Positions 35,031-47,842 are shown, counted from the first letter of the stretch. The stretch is 64,000 nucleotides of DNA from Gnetum montanum (GCA_015680685.1 MNCI01014507.1:325165-389164), one strand, 5' to 3'. Notes: generated from the letters alone by a model not told the origin. Translations and numbers: made by a program.

Positions 35031-37922
35031 AGCTCGATAAAATCTTCTTAGGTAATCGGCAATACTTGAAGCACTATAGATAATATCTTTCTTCTCTAAG
35101 AATACATAATGATCAATATTATATTCTGCACATAGAGGTCTCTTAGGTGATAGACATGGATTAGTTGTGAGGAAGGATAATCCATGCCAAATTGATTTTT
35201 TCTTGCTTTTTCACTATCTTGCTTATGTACCTTAATAAAGTGGGTGTATGCAGCTAGTATTTTTCATATTTTTTTAGCTTAATGATCAATTATTCATAAT
35301 TTTTTTCTTCTTAATTGTGCTTGTATGAGTGAAAAAACCAATTAATGTGCTTATGAATGCTCAAACAGTAATCCAATGATGGATGGATGAGTTGCAAATA
35401 TGATGATGATGTGAGAGTACCAAATGGATCTAACATGGAGCTTGAATCAATGGAATGTTCATGTAGAAAAATTCATCCATCCATCTTCTATCCATTACTA
35501 GTCAACCAGGCTCAGATCCAGTAGAGAGTTAGGACTCATACTACAAATTGTTGAACCTAATGCTACTAGAACTATGGCTTGGTGGTGGATGCACATCTTA
35601 ATATGTAAGCTCTAAAATCTTGGAAAAGTGCTTTGCCACTAGAAAGAAAAGGGTATATCAATGAGGATCCTTGTGAGCACTGAATGGGTCTAATTGGTGT
35701 AATCAAACCAAGGTACAAATGCTACTCACCCTAGTCAAAAGAGGGTTTAGAACCTACGTGTATCATGTGGTGAGGGATGGATTCTCATTTTGTGCAAATC
35801 AAAGACTCAACATGGTGATCTAGCACTCCTATCATTCCCATGATCCCCATGCACCATCAAAAAACCTCTTGTTATTAAAAAAAGAAAAGAAAAGATGAAA
35901 AAAAATAATGAATGATTGAAATGAAAAAAGATGAAAGATTAAAAAAAATTGAAAAAAAAAAGGAGAAAATAATAATAAATAATAGAATGATAATGATGAA
36001 AAGAAGAGATGATGGGAGGAGAAATGTAATCCCAAGCTTATAGATCCATAAAAATTGGTACTTTTACCACATCAGACCAATCTTGTAATTACTTAACTAA
36101 ATTAAAGTAGGTGGTTAAACCAATACTCATGTATGCCTTTTTCATGTTTAAACAATTTTCTCAATCACTTGATTTCCAATGTTATAGTCCAATACAATCT
36201 CCTACTTCATCCCTACTCATGGCTATGAAGGCATTGAAGTCTATCTCTTAGAAAACTTTGGTATAATCAATTGCTACTTCCATCCAATTTCTAAATTTAT
36301 CTATTTTCAAGGGTCAAAACCCATGATCGTTGACATGAACCATGGTCATATTCATCATCTTTTGATCATAGTATTGTAATTCTTGTTGGAATTGGGATCA
36401 ATTAGCATAGCTATAAGAATAAACAAGAGGGTTCTAGTAGAGGAAAATCTGATAAGCCTACTATGCATACATGCACAAATAAAGGAAAACCAAAGCAAAA
36501 TCATGAATTCTAGATATTTTGCAGTACACTGACTTGATTCAATTTCACCAATGGTTAGATTAAAAAACAATCAAGGTTATATGACATAAGTAGTGATGGG
36601 TGTTATGATGCATTCAGAAGGGGAACTTGCAAATCTATCCCCATTGTGTGGATAAGTAGTAGTGAGGGGATGTGGTAGTGAATCTCTCATAAGGTGTAGG
36701 ACATGCTTATATTCTACATGAGCTAATTGAATAGGTGGCTAGAGATCTAGTAATGTTGCACTTTCACCCTCTCTCTCTTGTTCATATATATTCTCCATTT
36801 CTTCCATTTCATTTTTTTGTCCATTGTTGTGTGTGGTAGGAAGTTGATTAACTGGATGAGATTCAACCATCCAAGGGGATAAACTCACATTTGATCTTAA
36901 TGTCTCACTAATTCCTAGGGATCCATAGTGTCCCATCAATAGGATTCATAAGGGTAAGAAAGGTAGGTGCTTGCTATGGGGAGAACTCACTTATGAATCT
37001 TTGGTGGCTTGGCATTGTAAGCAAGTGAGCTCAAGCTTAACTCCTACGATGGTGGTGGTTGCATGACATACGGTACTTGATTGATCTTTCATGTATGTGA
37101 TTATGACTCAATGCGCTTAAGGGTTTGACTAGGATTATCTTTTTCTATTTTTTTTTTCTACTTACACATTTAATTAGATATTGGATGTTGTGAGTTTGGT
37201 TTGTTGTTTTCTACATTCATATCTTTAATTGTTGTGATGGTGTTCTTTGGTGGATGCCTTTACTTAATGTTATCTAATGCTAGTGTCTCATAACTTAGTC
37301 ATGGAGGAGAGTTACTATTGAGTATGTGATTTTTTATTTGATCTTATCCATCATACACATGTATGTGTCTAGCATTGGGATGTGAGTTTGTTCTTCATAT
37401 TTTCTTTGGAAATTATACTTATGGTTTTTATCATGCATGATTTTTTTAATGGTGGTTTAATACCTACATATTTCACATAATTTTAAACATGGTTGTAGCT
37501 TCACATGTTTAGGAAGGTATACTTCTATGGGCCATGAAGACAACACCATTCATTTCCATTTGAAGAAAATTTGTTCAATCCAAAACCTAAGAGCCTCGCT
37601 CAAAAGGAAGATTCAAAGATGAAAAAGGATCACATTCCCTAATTGTAAGTAGGAAACATGCACAATAATTAGTAACTAGATATGAACTGAAGGGCATATT
37701 AAAGATCACTCCATTAGGATAGAGACATATTTAGCTTTATAGGCATGTTAGGAATTCTTGTCAGCCATCATTGCCTAATCCTTTTCTCTTAATGTAGTAA
37801 TTTTCTAATATGTTCTATATCAAAGTATTATATAATTGTATTCCTCTGCATTAACTTTGTCATGTGTCTAGTCCAAGACCTTGTGCCTTGAGTGTTAAAG
37901 CTATGTAACTAGCTTTATCCAT
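35031..37922 (+). other. Element B post-pol region
   Basis: 2.9 kb without a readable protein. It holds a purine-rich, A-dominated tract (35871-36011) and a PPT-like ACTTAGTCATGGAGGAGAG near 37290, the counterpart of the internal PPT copies in A and D. The rest is unassigned. Confidence 0.55.
35871..36011 (+). repeat. Long A/G-rich tract
   Basis: About 140 bp composed largely of A and G with GAAAAGATGAAAAAAAATAA-type words. Strong strand asymmetry, a low-complexity sequence. Confidence 0.8.
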
Positions 37923-37933
37923 TCATGGGGGAA
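37923..37933 (+). other. Polypurine tract of element B
   Basis: TCATGGGGGAA directly before the 3' LTR start TGATGAGACATC. Confidence 0.75.
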
Positions 37934-39157
37934 TGATGAGACATCTAATTGTAATTTGTATGCTAGGTGTATGTCCTAAACCTAGAAAATGTTTCATACA
38001 TCCTATGTTTATAGTCTAGTATGTTTAGTAACATTTTTTGGCTTTTTGAGATGCATCCTTTCCCCCTAGTTTATACTTGGAGGTTGCATGCATAATTCTA
38101 AGCTCTCTAGGACATTTTGGCTTCATTAAAATGTCTTAGAGCTCTTTTAGCATGTTTTCTTAGGTTCTAGCTTGTACTTGGAATTGAAAAGCAAAGTGTG
38201 ATTTTGGGGGAGGTGCACTAACTACCCTACATTAGAGCAAAGCTTTGTTCATTTGATTGTTTCATGTGATTGCTGAAGGTTATCTTGGATTGTGTTAACG
38301 GACATTTGTTGATGTCTAGTTGGTAACAAACCCTCTTCATTTCTACATAAAAACTATAAATACCTTAGGTGAGTTCTTTCACACAATCAATTTATACTTA
38401 GATATTTCTTCATTTTTTGGCATCTAGTTTATCTAAAAAGCTCTTCCTCCCTTGGATAACTTAATTTATTTTCCTATTTAGTATGTGTTTTGAGTCATCA
38501 CTTTTGCAAGTGTGGCTAGACTCTATCAGAGTGTTGTCATGCTTACATAGCCTAAAACCATTTGGTCGATGCAAAGTCTAGTGTTTGCATAGTGAATAAA
38601 GCTTATGAATTTCTCTCATTCTACCATTGATGTCTTAAACATTAAAATACTAAAAGCATTTGTGAAACATTAAAATAATAAAAAAACATTTATTTAGTTT
38701 TCACTTTCTTAAGCTATAATAAATCACCCTTATCCAAAGAGGTTATAACTATCTAACATGATGTTGGATCATCAAAGTTGTGACTAAGAGTCATTTTCAT
38801 TACACCTCATGCGGTATTGTACATTTCCCTAGGAGCGATTGCAACACGAGCATTGCACTTGTCCCCAAAAGGGATTGCAATGTGTGTGTGTTTATTGTTA
38901 TTTTATTCTTTATAATTCTAAAATCTATAAAAAGTATAAAATATAAAATCATAAAAGTTCTCTCTATCTCTCACTGAGGCAACATGGATTGTAATTATAT
39001 TATATGTATTATAACATCTCTTATATTTCTTAAATGCAATGATCTACATGAGTGTTTTTGGCAATCCACTCAATATTTTCATTGAAACTTATGATCGGAT
39101 TGCACTACAATTTAAATGATAATTCTTATTGGTCAAAAATTGGCAGGACCCCTATCA
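37934..39157 (+). repeat. Element B 3' LTR (full length)
   Basis: 1224 bp, TGATGAGACATC to CCCCTATCA. TATAAATA at 38355-38362. The last roughly 690 bp align with 18363-19058. A short GTGTGTGTGT run at about 38883 is private to this copy. Confidence 0.88.
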
Positions 39158-40020
39158 ACCTTCTTGGATGTTTTTCATTTGAAATTCTTTATTTAATAAT
39201 TGTTAAAAATAAAATTGTCTTTTACCAAAATTCTTTCATTTGCCTCCTTGATGCATTTAACATGATCAATGTCCTTACATTTATTATTTGTAATTTTTTC
39301 CAATTTATATATAAAATTTTCTTCTTCATTTGTTCCTAATTTCTCATAAAAGTTTCCAATGCCTTATGTTTGGCCTTGGCTATTTCTATTATTACCTCCT
39401 TTTTTCCATTATGTACATCAACCTATTTTCTTGGTTTCTACTTTATTATGATCCCTTAAAGCATCTTTTTGGATAGGATGTTGTACTTGATCACTCCATG
39501 ACCATGTCTCCTATGGGATGTAGTTTTTGCCTTTTGTTTCACCTAAAATGTTCTTTCTAATTTTTGGAAAGAAACTTTCCATTTGGCCCCAAATGAAATT
39601 CATAGAAAAATCCCAATTCCAGGTGCCTTGTTGAAGCAATTGTTTTTTCAATAAGGTGATGTTTTTCTTTAGATTTCATTATTTTATGTAATGAGTCCCT
39701 TTTATCATAGTACATTTGAAGCTATGTATAGCTAAGTCCATGATCATTAGTCGATGTTAAGTTGCAAGGCATTCTCCAAGTATGACATTACAATCTTCGC
39801 ACATGGCGTAGTCTCTTTTACCCTGCAAGAAATAATCAATTTATGTTTTATGCATACCACTCTTATATATAATTAAATATTTTGTCCTCTTTTGGAGATA
39901 AGTATTTGCAATAGCAAGGTGATAAGTACTTACACATTATAGCAATGAACTTCCTACACCATCTAGTTTTTAGTATGAAAACTCCCCTTCCCCTACCTGT
40001 TGGTGGATTCCCATAATATT
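39158..40020 (-). pseudogene. LINE (non-LTR retrotransposon) fossil: endonuclease end and RT start
   Basis: On the minus strand from about 40020 down: STYHLAIANTYLQKR, SGMHKT then IDYFLQGKRDYAMCEDC, NVILGECLAT then HRLMIMDLAI. This is the C-terminal part of the plant L1-type AP endonuclease. The linker to RT follows: WDFSMNFIWGQMESFFPKI, LGETKGKNYI, ETWSWSDQVQ, NFYEKLGTNEEENFIYKLEK and KDIDHVKCIKEANERI. The order fits plant L1 elements. Stops are few (TAA for CAA). The piece ends abruptly at the B LTR (39157). The RT catalytic domain is not present here. Confidence 0.8.
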
Positions 40021-40287
40021 TATCTTACTTTATACAAGGACATGTAACAAATTCTGTTACTATAACATATCATTAGATGGCTAACGTATATGATATTTAC
40101 ATACCAATATGGAATGGAATTCAAACCCTTTACAAGCACTAGGACCCTTCATTCGTTAACCTTAGTTAATCTTAATAAGTTTGAATTAAGTATCCAATGA
40201 TAAAAGGAAACTAAAAATTTTCTTTGTTATGTTTTGAATATGATAGTAATACAACATTAAATAAAATACTTAAATATGCTCATGAGA

Positions 40288-40365
40288 AGTAGTGGGTAGC
40301 TCATTGTGTTATTCAGTAAAAGATTGCTAATTTAAGTTACACATGAAGTGCAGCATCATTCTATT
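40288..40365 (+). repeat. tRNA-like (SINE-type) head, copy 3
   Basis: AGTGGGTAGCTCATTGTGTT, then GATTGCTAATTTAAGTTACAC. The same word order as at 675 and 51661, with an eroded B box. Likely an independent copy of the same SINE family. Confidence 0.4.
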
Positions 40366-40840
40366 AAATATATTTAAGGTGTATAAAGAGTGAAATCCCC
40401 ATTGAATAAAAAGTTCCTAAACCACTGACCCTTTAGGGATCTTTCATAGGCACTAGCAAGCTTACACATCGTAGAAGTTACATATTGGCAATGAATAGCC
40501 TAGTGCGAAAATTTAGAGCTAATTAACGGTTCTTGATGATGTCAGTCTCTCTCTAGGCCAAGGCCCATCTCCCACAAATGATCCTCTCAAGCTTGGAATT
40601 TGGATTATAGTGGCTTGTAATTTAATTTTATTCAACGTTTTCATAGAAAATGTGAAAGTATTTTGACAAGTTTTATATTTTAAGAAAAAGGGTTTGGAAT
40701 AAAATAAAATAAATATAATTTGTAATTGAATAGGATGATGATTCAATTATTTGTAATTGGTTAAAAAATTTCATTTTATTATTGCATTCCCTAATTTCTA
40801 TGTCAATGCAATAATGCTTTAAAGCTAATTCCAGTATTGC

Positions 40841-41004
40841 GACTTAATTGTTACTTTAATTCTCAATTATGTATCTTAATTATTCTTGAATGATGTTCAC
40901 CTACACTCATAAATTATAGTGTAACTTAATTATTACTTTAATTTCCACCTATTCGAGTAGATTATTCTTTAAGTGATGTTCACTTAGACTTGTAGATTAT
41001 GGTT
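40841..41004. repeat. 82-bp tandem repeat, two units
   Basis: GACTTAATTGTTACTTTAAT at 40841 and TAACTTAATTATTACTTTAA at 40922. Both units share a TGATGTTCAC word and end in GATTATGG or AATTATAG. Confidence 0.7.
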
Positions 41005-41640
41005 GGGACTTAGGGTTATTATGAATTGGATATATAATACAGCTATTCCAATTTATAAATACAAAATATTATTTGATACTAGTGTTAATAATATATATTA
41101 TAGTTAATTAAAGTATAGGTGACAGTCTTATTCCTGTATTTATAACTGGAATGTTATAAAAGTTCACATTCTTCAAAACAGATAACTTAAAACAAGAAAA
41201 TTCTCCAAAACGTCTAAAATAATCATAAAATTCCAAGTCTGGATCCTCTGCCCAAAGGCAAATAAAACTAGAAAACAACACGTTGGTGCAAGCACAAACA
41301 CAGGGTGACCGCCGTAAATCTGTCTAGCTCGGAATCAATCTCGCTCTCGCTTTTGGGAATACAGTTTTTAAAATAAATTTCTGGTGTTCAAGCATGTCCC
41401 AACACTGTTGAAAATGAAACAAAGGTGACCTCTAAGTTGTTCCACTTTCAAATGTATATTCCATTTCAGTGGAACAAGAAGACTCTACCGAATCATGCTA
41501 CGCTATGCTATGCGAGGTGAAAAAGGAATATCCATATTGCATGAAGTTGTATTAATGTCATGGTGGAAAAGTAAATGGCGGAATTATTATTAGCGCAAAT
41601 GCCATCGGAATTACAACTACAGAAGCAAATAATAATATGT

Positions 41641-42095
41641 GAAAGCAGCATGACCTGTAGCAATACGTAAGCCAGGGCAGCCCCACAGAATCAGGGACAA
41701 GACCCAGCACCAAGAAAGACAGCTACGGCCTGCAACGTTGGCCACACGCCACAAAAGCCACGGCCTTCGTTAAGGCAAAAGCAAGCAACCAAACAAACAA
41801 ACCCTTTTTCGTATATGCAAAAGACGACACTGCGGTGCACATGCCCACTCAACTTTTTTGGGTGTCGTTGCACAAAACAGCGCAACACCAATCACGGTAT
41901 CCGCATGTATGTGTTGCCTTGGGTGCAGCGCGCCAGCTCATTACTTGTCTCCACTCTCCACATGCCCTGTAAATGGCACCACCGTCGCAAATGCTCCTCC
42001 ACAGTCCACACACATGCATGCATCCCAAACAAAGCCAATGCCGATCACTATGGTGATGACGTTTTTGCTGATGACGTTGGCAGCGGTCTATGATT
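41641..42095. other. CpG-retaining, promoter-like stretch before segment copy 2
   Basis: G+C-richer than its surroundings with many CpGs. It has CATGCATGCAT (RY-type) and a TGACG pair. Open frames on both strands are short and overlapping, and none resembles a known protein. The stretch has no clear counterpart before copy 1. Confidence 0.4.
42057..42076 (+). promoter_or_regulatory. Paired TGACG boxes (as-1-like)
   Basis: TGATGACGTTTTTGC then TGATGACGTTGG: two TGACG cores 15 bp apart. In plants such pairs can bind TGA-type bZIP factors; here only the motif is seen. Confidence 0.3.
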
Positions 42096-43857
42096 TCCAC
42101 ACTTCTCTCTCTGTGTTTTAGCATTTTGCTCAAGCTACACAATTTTCTAACAATTTTCTAGTGTTATAACCTGCGCATCAAAAGAATCTGATTCATAGAA
42201 GCAAGGAATCCAGGATTTGTGATTCTGAATGTGTTTGGGTACGTGTGCCTCAAGAAAAAGTGGGGAGGGGGAAGGGTTCATAGCGGGGACGTGATAGAGA
42301 AAATTTAAATATATTAGTTTTTTAAAAAAATTAAATCTCATATATCATAAGAAAACATTGTAGAATATAAAACAAGTACAATGTAAATCTAAAATATTGT
42401 TAATGCTTAAAAATTACACAAAAGATTGCAATATCACCATTAAATTGAAACCAAAAAATTTGCAAAGGTATGGAGGGCATTGAATCCATTTCCTTATTCA
42501 AGAGCCATAATCCCGCCAAACATATAATTTCTGCAGCAACCAAAATGATAGCAATAAAATAAAACCTTTTTGTTACTTATTCTAATCTTTCCAAGAATTA
42601 AATTAAGCCTCAAACCTTAACCAAATTTATAACAAATCACCTCTGTTAATATTTTTGTTCAATGATAACCTGTGAATAGCTGTAGGGCCATGTTGAAGAT
42701 GACCACATTACAAGAAGACCCAACTTAACTAAACTAGGCACAGCCCAGCAACTCACCTCACCGTAGGTGAGGATCAAAAACCTTTAGGACACTGGGAATC
42801 GGCACTAGGGAAAGTAAAACAGAGTGCCATGAACTTGCAAAATTTGATCTGAGAGTGCCATGATTTTGGCTGCGTGTCCTTCCTTCCAAGGTTTATTTCA
42901 AACTATAGTTACCAAATCATTTGGGTGTATTTCTTTCTGATCCGGGCAGTGGGTTATATTAAAAACAGCAGCTTTAGAAAGCTTGGTTATGTTCAGAACA
43001 GCAGCCTTAGAAAGATTAGTTATGTTCGCTGCACTTTTAAGGTTCAGAATATAATTAATAATCCACAACACCTGAAAGTGTCCATACATTTCCTTTACTA
43101 TGATCTGAGAAATATCGTCTGGGAGACTTCAAGAAGAATTTGGCTGCAGGATTTGGGTTCTTCTGTGTGCTAGGGATACAGATTTTCCTGCGGAATGGAA
43201 GTTGGGAGTTTGACCAAAATTTGCGAATGATTCGACTGGCGAGTCACGGGCGATTTGGATTCAGTGGTTCGGCGGTGCAGTTGGCAAGGCAAAGTTTGAA
43301 AATGATGCATCATCCCCGCAACTGCCCATGCATGTTTCCATATGCGACGTAAAGGATGAGGCGTTGACGTTGATATCTGCTTGTGCCTATCCGGCATGAA
43401 CCAGATGTAGGGTCGCACAAGGCCTCGCTGAACGACAATGATTAATGAATTCTGTGGCCTGTAGCTAGCCTATCGAGGTCGATGTCCAATCATACTCTAA
43501 GCATATCCTGTTCTCATCCGAATCATCCTCAGCTGAGAAGACATCGATTTTTAGAAGCTCGTGTTTGTAATAAAATTTTAAATTTACGTAATGAGTAGTC
43601 ACGTGAAAACAGAAAATGAAAATTCAATATCCGGTATGATAAGTTATGTAACAAATGCAATGTTCTTTGTTCTCGGAACAAGGAAAATGTTAACAGCAGG
43701 CTTCACTCATCTAATGGTACAACAAAAGTAGTGCTCATCAGATGAATAAAACCTCACACTAACGCACTGAACAGAAAAACACGGATTCTTTTTACTTTGT
43801 TAAACTCTTTTTACTTTGTTAAACTTTAAATTGATCCTGTGGATTGGAAATCTAGAA
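42096..43857. repeat. Low-copy-looking duplicated segment, copy 2
   Basis: Homologue of 9935-11288 with an extra block of roughly 500 bp at about 42200-42840 and a private 33-bp tandem duplication. The frame seen in copy 1 is broken near 43390 by an indel (GCCTATCCGGCATGA versus GCCATATCGGGCATGA). It ends TCTAGAA immediately before the copia LTR of element E. Confidence 0.85.
42966..43031. repeat. 33-bp tandem duplication in segment copy 2
   Basis: CAGCAGCTTTAGAAAGCTTG at 42966 and CAGCAGCCTTAGAAAGATTA at 42999. Copy 1 has one unit only (about 10269). Confidence 0.85.
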
Positions 43858-44289
43858 TGTTGGAAAAAAAATTATTGTATAGAAAACATTAGCCAAATGG
43901 GACAATAACTAAATTGCACAAGGAATCAAAGATGCAAAAATAAATTCAAACTAATCTCCAACCAACCATTGATGTCTTTGCATGAAGTTGTTGCAAGGGA
44001 AGTGTTTTGATTCTTTTATCTATCACACTAATGCTTAACAACAATGGTGTATGCAGACTCAAAGCATTTGTGATAGGGACCAAATCTGTAACGCTTTGAT
44101 TTCTTTCAATATCTTTGTTTTTCCATTAAGAATATTTTATAAACTAGAAAAATGTTAGATACCAAACTTTTAGTTTAAATGTCAAATATGAGACCAATAT
44201 TGTGGTAATCATTACAAACTATTGATTTTCTTGTAGCAATCACTTTTATGGAATTGTTACAAACCATCTGTTTTCTATAAATAGTTACA
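43858..44289 (-). repeat. Element E 3' LTR (left)
   Basis: 432 bp. In the terminal part the unit TTTTATGGAATTGTTACAAA occurs fewer times than in the right LTR, which explains most of the length difference. Confidence 0.9.
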
Positions 44290-44300
44290 TTCTCCCACTT
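44290..44300 (-). other. Polypurine tract of element E
   Basis: AAGTGGGAGAA on the minus strand, directly next to the 3' LTR. A typical copia PPT. Confidence 0.8.
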
Positions 44301-44699
44301 GGTCTCTATAATTAAATTAATATCTATGAAACCCCAAGTTTAAGAGATGAATACATAAATCATGACAATAGTTCCTTTAAATGTGAGTATTATCTTCTAT
44401 GTATTACAATATATTAGGTCTTAAACTTAGTTCCTTATTTGGTAATTAAACTTTATAAATAAACCCAATGTTCATTTTAGGTCATGTCATATGTAAATTT
44501 TCTCTAATAACTATATGTGTAAATTGAATATGAGAAAATATCACAATTTAATAAAAGATTCATTAAGACTGTAAAATTGTATGTAAAAATTATATTATTG
44601 AACCAAGTTCCATTTGAACTACATGATTCTTAAATGACTTTGGTGGTATTGTTTGTTCAAAGGATCAACTATCATCAATTCAGTGCTTATATGCTCAAT

Positions 44700-46330
44700 G
44701 ACCACTTTTTTTTTCTTAACACACTTTCTTATCGCTAAGTACTATATGTCAATGTGTTTACTTCAATTGCCACTGTTTATTATTATTAGTCATAAAGAAA
44801 GCAGCTAAATTGTCACAAAACATTATCAATGTTGTAGATATAAAATCTACAATTTTAAGGCCCGATGTGAAACTCTTCAACCATACACTATGTGAAGTAG
44901 CTTGAAAACAAGAAATGAACTCTGCCTCCATTGTGGAAATTGCAACCAAGGTCTGCTTTCCACTTCTCTAGGACATGGCTCTTCTACTAGCATAGAAACA
45001 TTTCAAATGTTGATTTCCTTAAATCAACATAGCCAATAAAGTTTGAATTAAAGTAGTCAATCATCTCCAGATTATTAGTTCACCTATACATAAGCATGTA
45101 ATCTTTTCTATCTTGAAGGTACCTCATCACCTTCTTTGCAACCCTCCAATGGTCAATGCCAAGATTACTTTGATATCTATCCAACATTTCCATTGCAAAT
45201 GCAACGTTAGATCTTCTACAAACCTAAGGATACATTAGGCTTCTAATAGTTGAAGCATATGGAATGTTGCTCATTTTTCTTTTTTCTAAATCATTCCTAG
45301 GGAATTGGTTTAAATTGAACTTGTCACCCTTCACAATGAATGCTATACTCGGTGAACAATCTTTTATCTGAAACCTCTCTAAAACTTTATTAATATAAGT
45401 TTCCTACGAAAATCCCAGAATATATCTAGATCTATTCCTATGGATCTTAATGCCAATGACATAAGATGCCCTGCCGATATCCTTCATGTCAAAGTTCTTA
45501 AAGAGAAATTACTTCACCTCATATAGAAATCCATTATCATTGGTCACAAGAAGAATACCATTTACATATAGGACAAGGAAACAGATTTTGCTCCCATTGA
45601 CCTTTTAGTATATACATTGATCCATTATGTTTTTTTTTTCAAAACCAAATGAAGTGATGACATCATGAAATTTTAAATACCATCAACTTGAGGCTTGTTT
45701 CAATCCATATATGGATTTCTTAAGCTTGCATACTAGTTGATCACCACCACTAGAGGAAAATCCTTTAGGTTGTTTCATATATACCTCTTCCTTTAGATCA
45801 CCACCATTGAGGAATGCTATTTTCACATCCATCTAATGTAATTTGAAATCAAAATAGGCAACCAATGCCATAATCACACAAATGGAGTCCTTCTTATATA
45901 TAGGAGAAAAGGTCTTTGTGTAAATTATTCCCTCGCTTTAAGTGAACCCTCTAGCAACAAGTCTTTCCTTATATCTTTCAATGTTGCCTAATGAGTCTTT
46001 CTTTGTCTTGGAGATACATTTATATCCAATGTTTTTTACACCATCAAGAACCTTGACAAGATCCCACACTCCATTAGATGACATAGAGTTTATCTCATCT
46101 TTCATGGCATCATATCACAAGTCAAACTTCTTACAACTCATGGCTCGTGAAAATGTTTCAGGATCAATTTTGGCTTCTATGTTGTAGTTAGAATCCTATA
46201 GATACACTATATAGTCACTAGGAATCATTGATTGTCTTACTCTAGTAGATCTTCTTAATGTTGGTTCATCATTCTCTTGAGGAGCATGACATTGAACAAG
46301 TTGTTCAATAGGTTTTGGTATCTGTTGTTC
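44700..46330 (-). pseudogene. Copia reverse transcriptase and RNase H of element E
   Basis: Minus-strand reading: [105 protein letters not shown], then CFLVLYVNGILLVTND. The catalytic YVDD box reads YVNG, so both Asp are lost. Next come GIKIHRNRSRYILGFS, NIPYASTIRSLMYP, ATSHSVWLKSFTSGLKIVD and CDNLAA for the RNase H end, with STMEAEF. About eight stops in nearly one frame. Confidence 0.88.
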
Positions 46331-47842
46331 AGCTAAATCTTTTGCTTCTTGATCAGTAGCCTATGAAACTTCAACGACTAGTTGTTGTTCATTACACATT
46401 TTTCCTCTAGGTGTGTTGTGTATAATAATTAGTTTATTACTTGAAGTAGAGGGTTGGATGTTTGCATGATCTTTCTTAAGAAAAGTGTTCCAAGATCAAT
46501 TTCTTCCACTAATTAAATCATTCTTAAGAAATTTCACATTCCTTAATTCCACAAAGCTAGTAGTATGTGATGGACAATAAAATCTATATCCCTTAGCTCG
46601 TTTGGCATATCCAACAAAATACCGACTTGTGGTCCTTAGGTCTAGCTTCTCTTCTTATGGATTGTAGACTCTTACTTCACATGAGCATCCCCAAATGCGT
46701 ATATGTTGCAAACTTGATTTTCAACCTTTTCATAATTCAAATGATGTCTTTGAGACAACCTTAGTTGAAACTTGATTTAATATATACACAGCTGTCTTGA
46801 GAGCTTCAATCCACAAGGACTTAAGAAGCTTAAAGTTGCTAAGCATACTCTACACCATGTCTAATAATGTTTGGTTTCTTCTTTCTACCATACCATTCTA
46901 GTCTAGAGAACTAGGCATAGTGTACTGGGCAACAATTCCATGCTCTTGAGGAAACTTAGTATATGGACTAGGCACTTGTCCATCATTAGTATATCCACCA
47001 TAGTATTCACCACCTCTATTAGACCTCACTATCTTTATTTGCTTACCACACTGTTTCTCTACTTTAGCCTTAAATACCGTAAAGACATCTAAAGCTTCAT
47101 TCTTGTTATGAAGTAGGTAGAGATACATATATTGTGAGTAGTCATCAATAAAGGTAATGAAATACCTTTGACTAGACACATTCATATTTGGACAACAAAT
47201 ATTTGTATGTATGATCTCTAATATGTCTAAACTTCTCTTGGAACCTTTCTTTAACATATTTGTTTGCTTTCCCTTTATGTAGTTCACACAAGTGTCAAAG
47301 TCAATAAAATCTAGGCTACTAAGTAATTCATCATTAACTAATCTCTTTATTCTATCAATAGAGATATGTCCTAGTCTATGATTCCATAACATAGAGGATT
47401 CTTCATTCATAACACATCTCTTAACACCAGCACTATCGTGAACATGCATAGAAGTATAATAAGTTTCATTTTGTAAACTAATTTTGAAAAGATCATCCGT
47501 TAATGTACCATTTTCAATAAGTTTATATCTATAATATAAACTAAATATAGTGTCTAAAAAATTAAAAAAAAATCCTAATGATATAAGCCTTGAAATAAAA
47601 ATTAAATTCGTTAAAAAAATTGGAATATAAAATGTCTTTTCCAACTCTAAAACAAAATCACTACTTAAAACTAATTTGCATGTTCCAACTACCTTCACAT
47701 GTGAGTGCATCTTGTTGCTTGAATAGATGTACAACTCACTTCCCACTAGCTTCCTTATGTTTTGCACCCCTTGCAAGGAATTAGTAACATGGATTGTAGA
47801 ATCGAAGTTAGTCCACCATGTGTTATGGTCAACATCAATCAT
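46331..47842 (-). pseudogene. Copia protease end and integrase of element E (314-codon open frame)
   Basis: An uninterrupted frame of 314 codons (47842 to 46898) starts in the protease: WWTNFDSTIHVTNS, where the D-S-G triad has become DST. The GAG-pre-integrase block follows with MLWNHRLGHISIDRIKRL (zinc His) and CVNYIKGKQT (second Cys lost). Integrase core: FITFIDDYSQYMYLYLL (first Asp), KIVRSNRGGEYYGGY (second Asp changed to Asn), EHGIVAQYTMPSS. After a stop at 46898 it continues with NGMVERRNQTLLDM (Glu) to about 46500. The chosen ATG is internal; the true frame is fused to gag. Confidence 0.9.

Larger units (their letters stand above)
18363..39157 (+). mobile_element. Element B: Ty3/gypsy retrotransposon, split by element A
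   Basis: An outer, older element. Left part 18363-22317: truncated 5' LTR, PBS, gag, protease and RT fingers. Right part 32407-39157: RT palm onward, RNase H, integrase, a long 3' region, PPT and full 3' LTR. The RT reading is cut by element A and resumes after it, which proves the nesting. Frames are full of stops and small shifts, so B is much decayed. The order RT-RNaseH-INT is the Ty3/gypsy one, and the tRNA-Asp-like PBS suggests the Tat/Athila side. Confidence 0.88.
40021..41640. other. Unassigned AT-rich stretch
   Basis: Contains a tRNA-like head (40288) and an 82-bp tandem repeat (40841). Upstream LINE sequence may extend a little into it. No protein recognised. Confidence 0.4.

Noticed and set aside
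41849-42142. 97-codon minus-strand open frame (and overlapping plus-strand frames) in the CpG-rich stretch
   Set aside because: Cys/His/Arg-rich composition without a recognisable motif, overlapped by open frames on the other strand. G+C-rich DNA explains the lack of stops.
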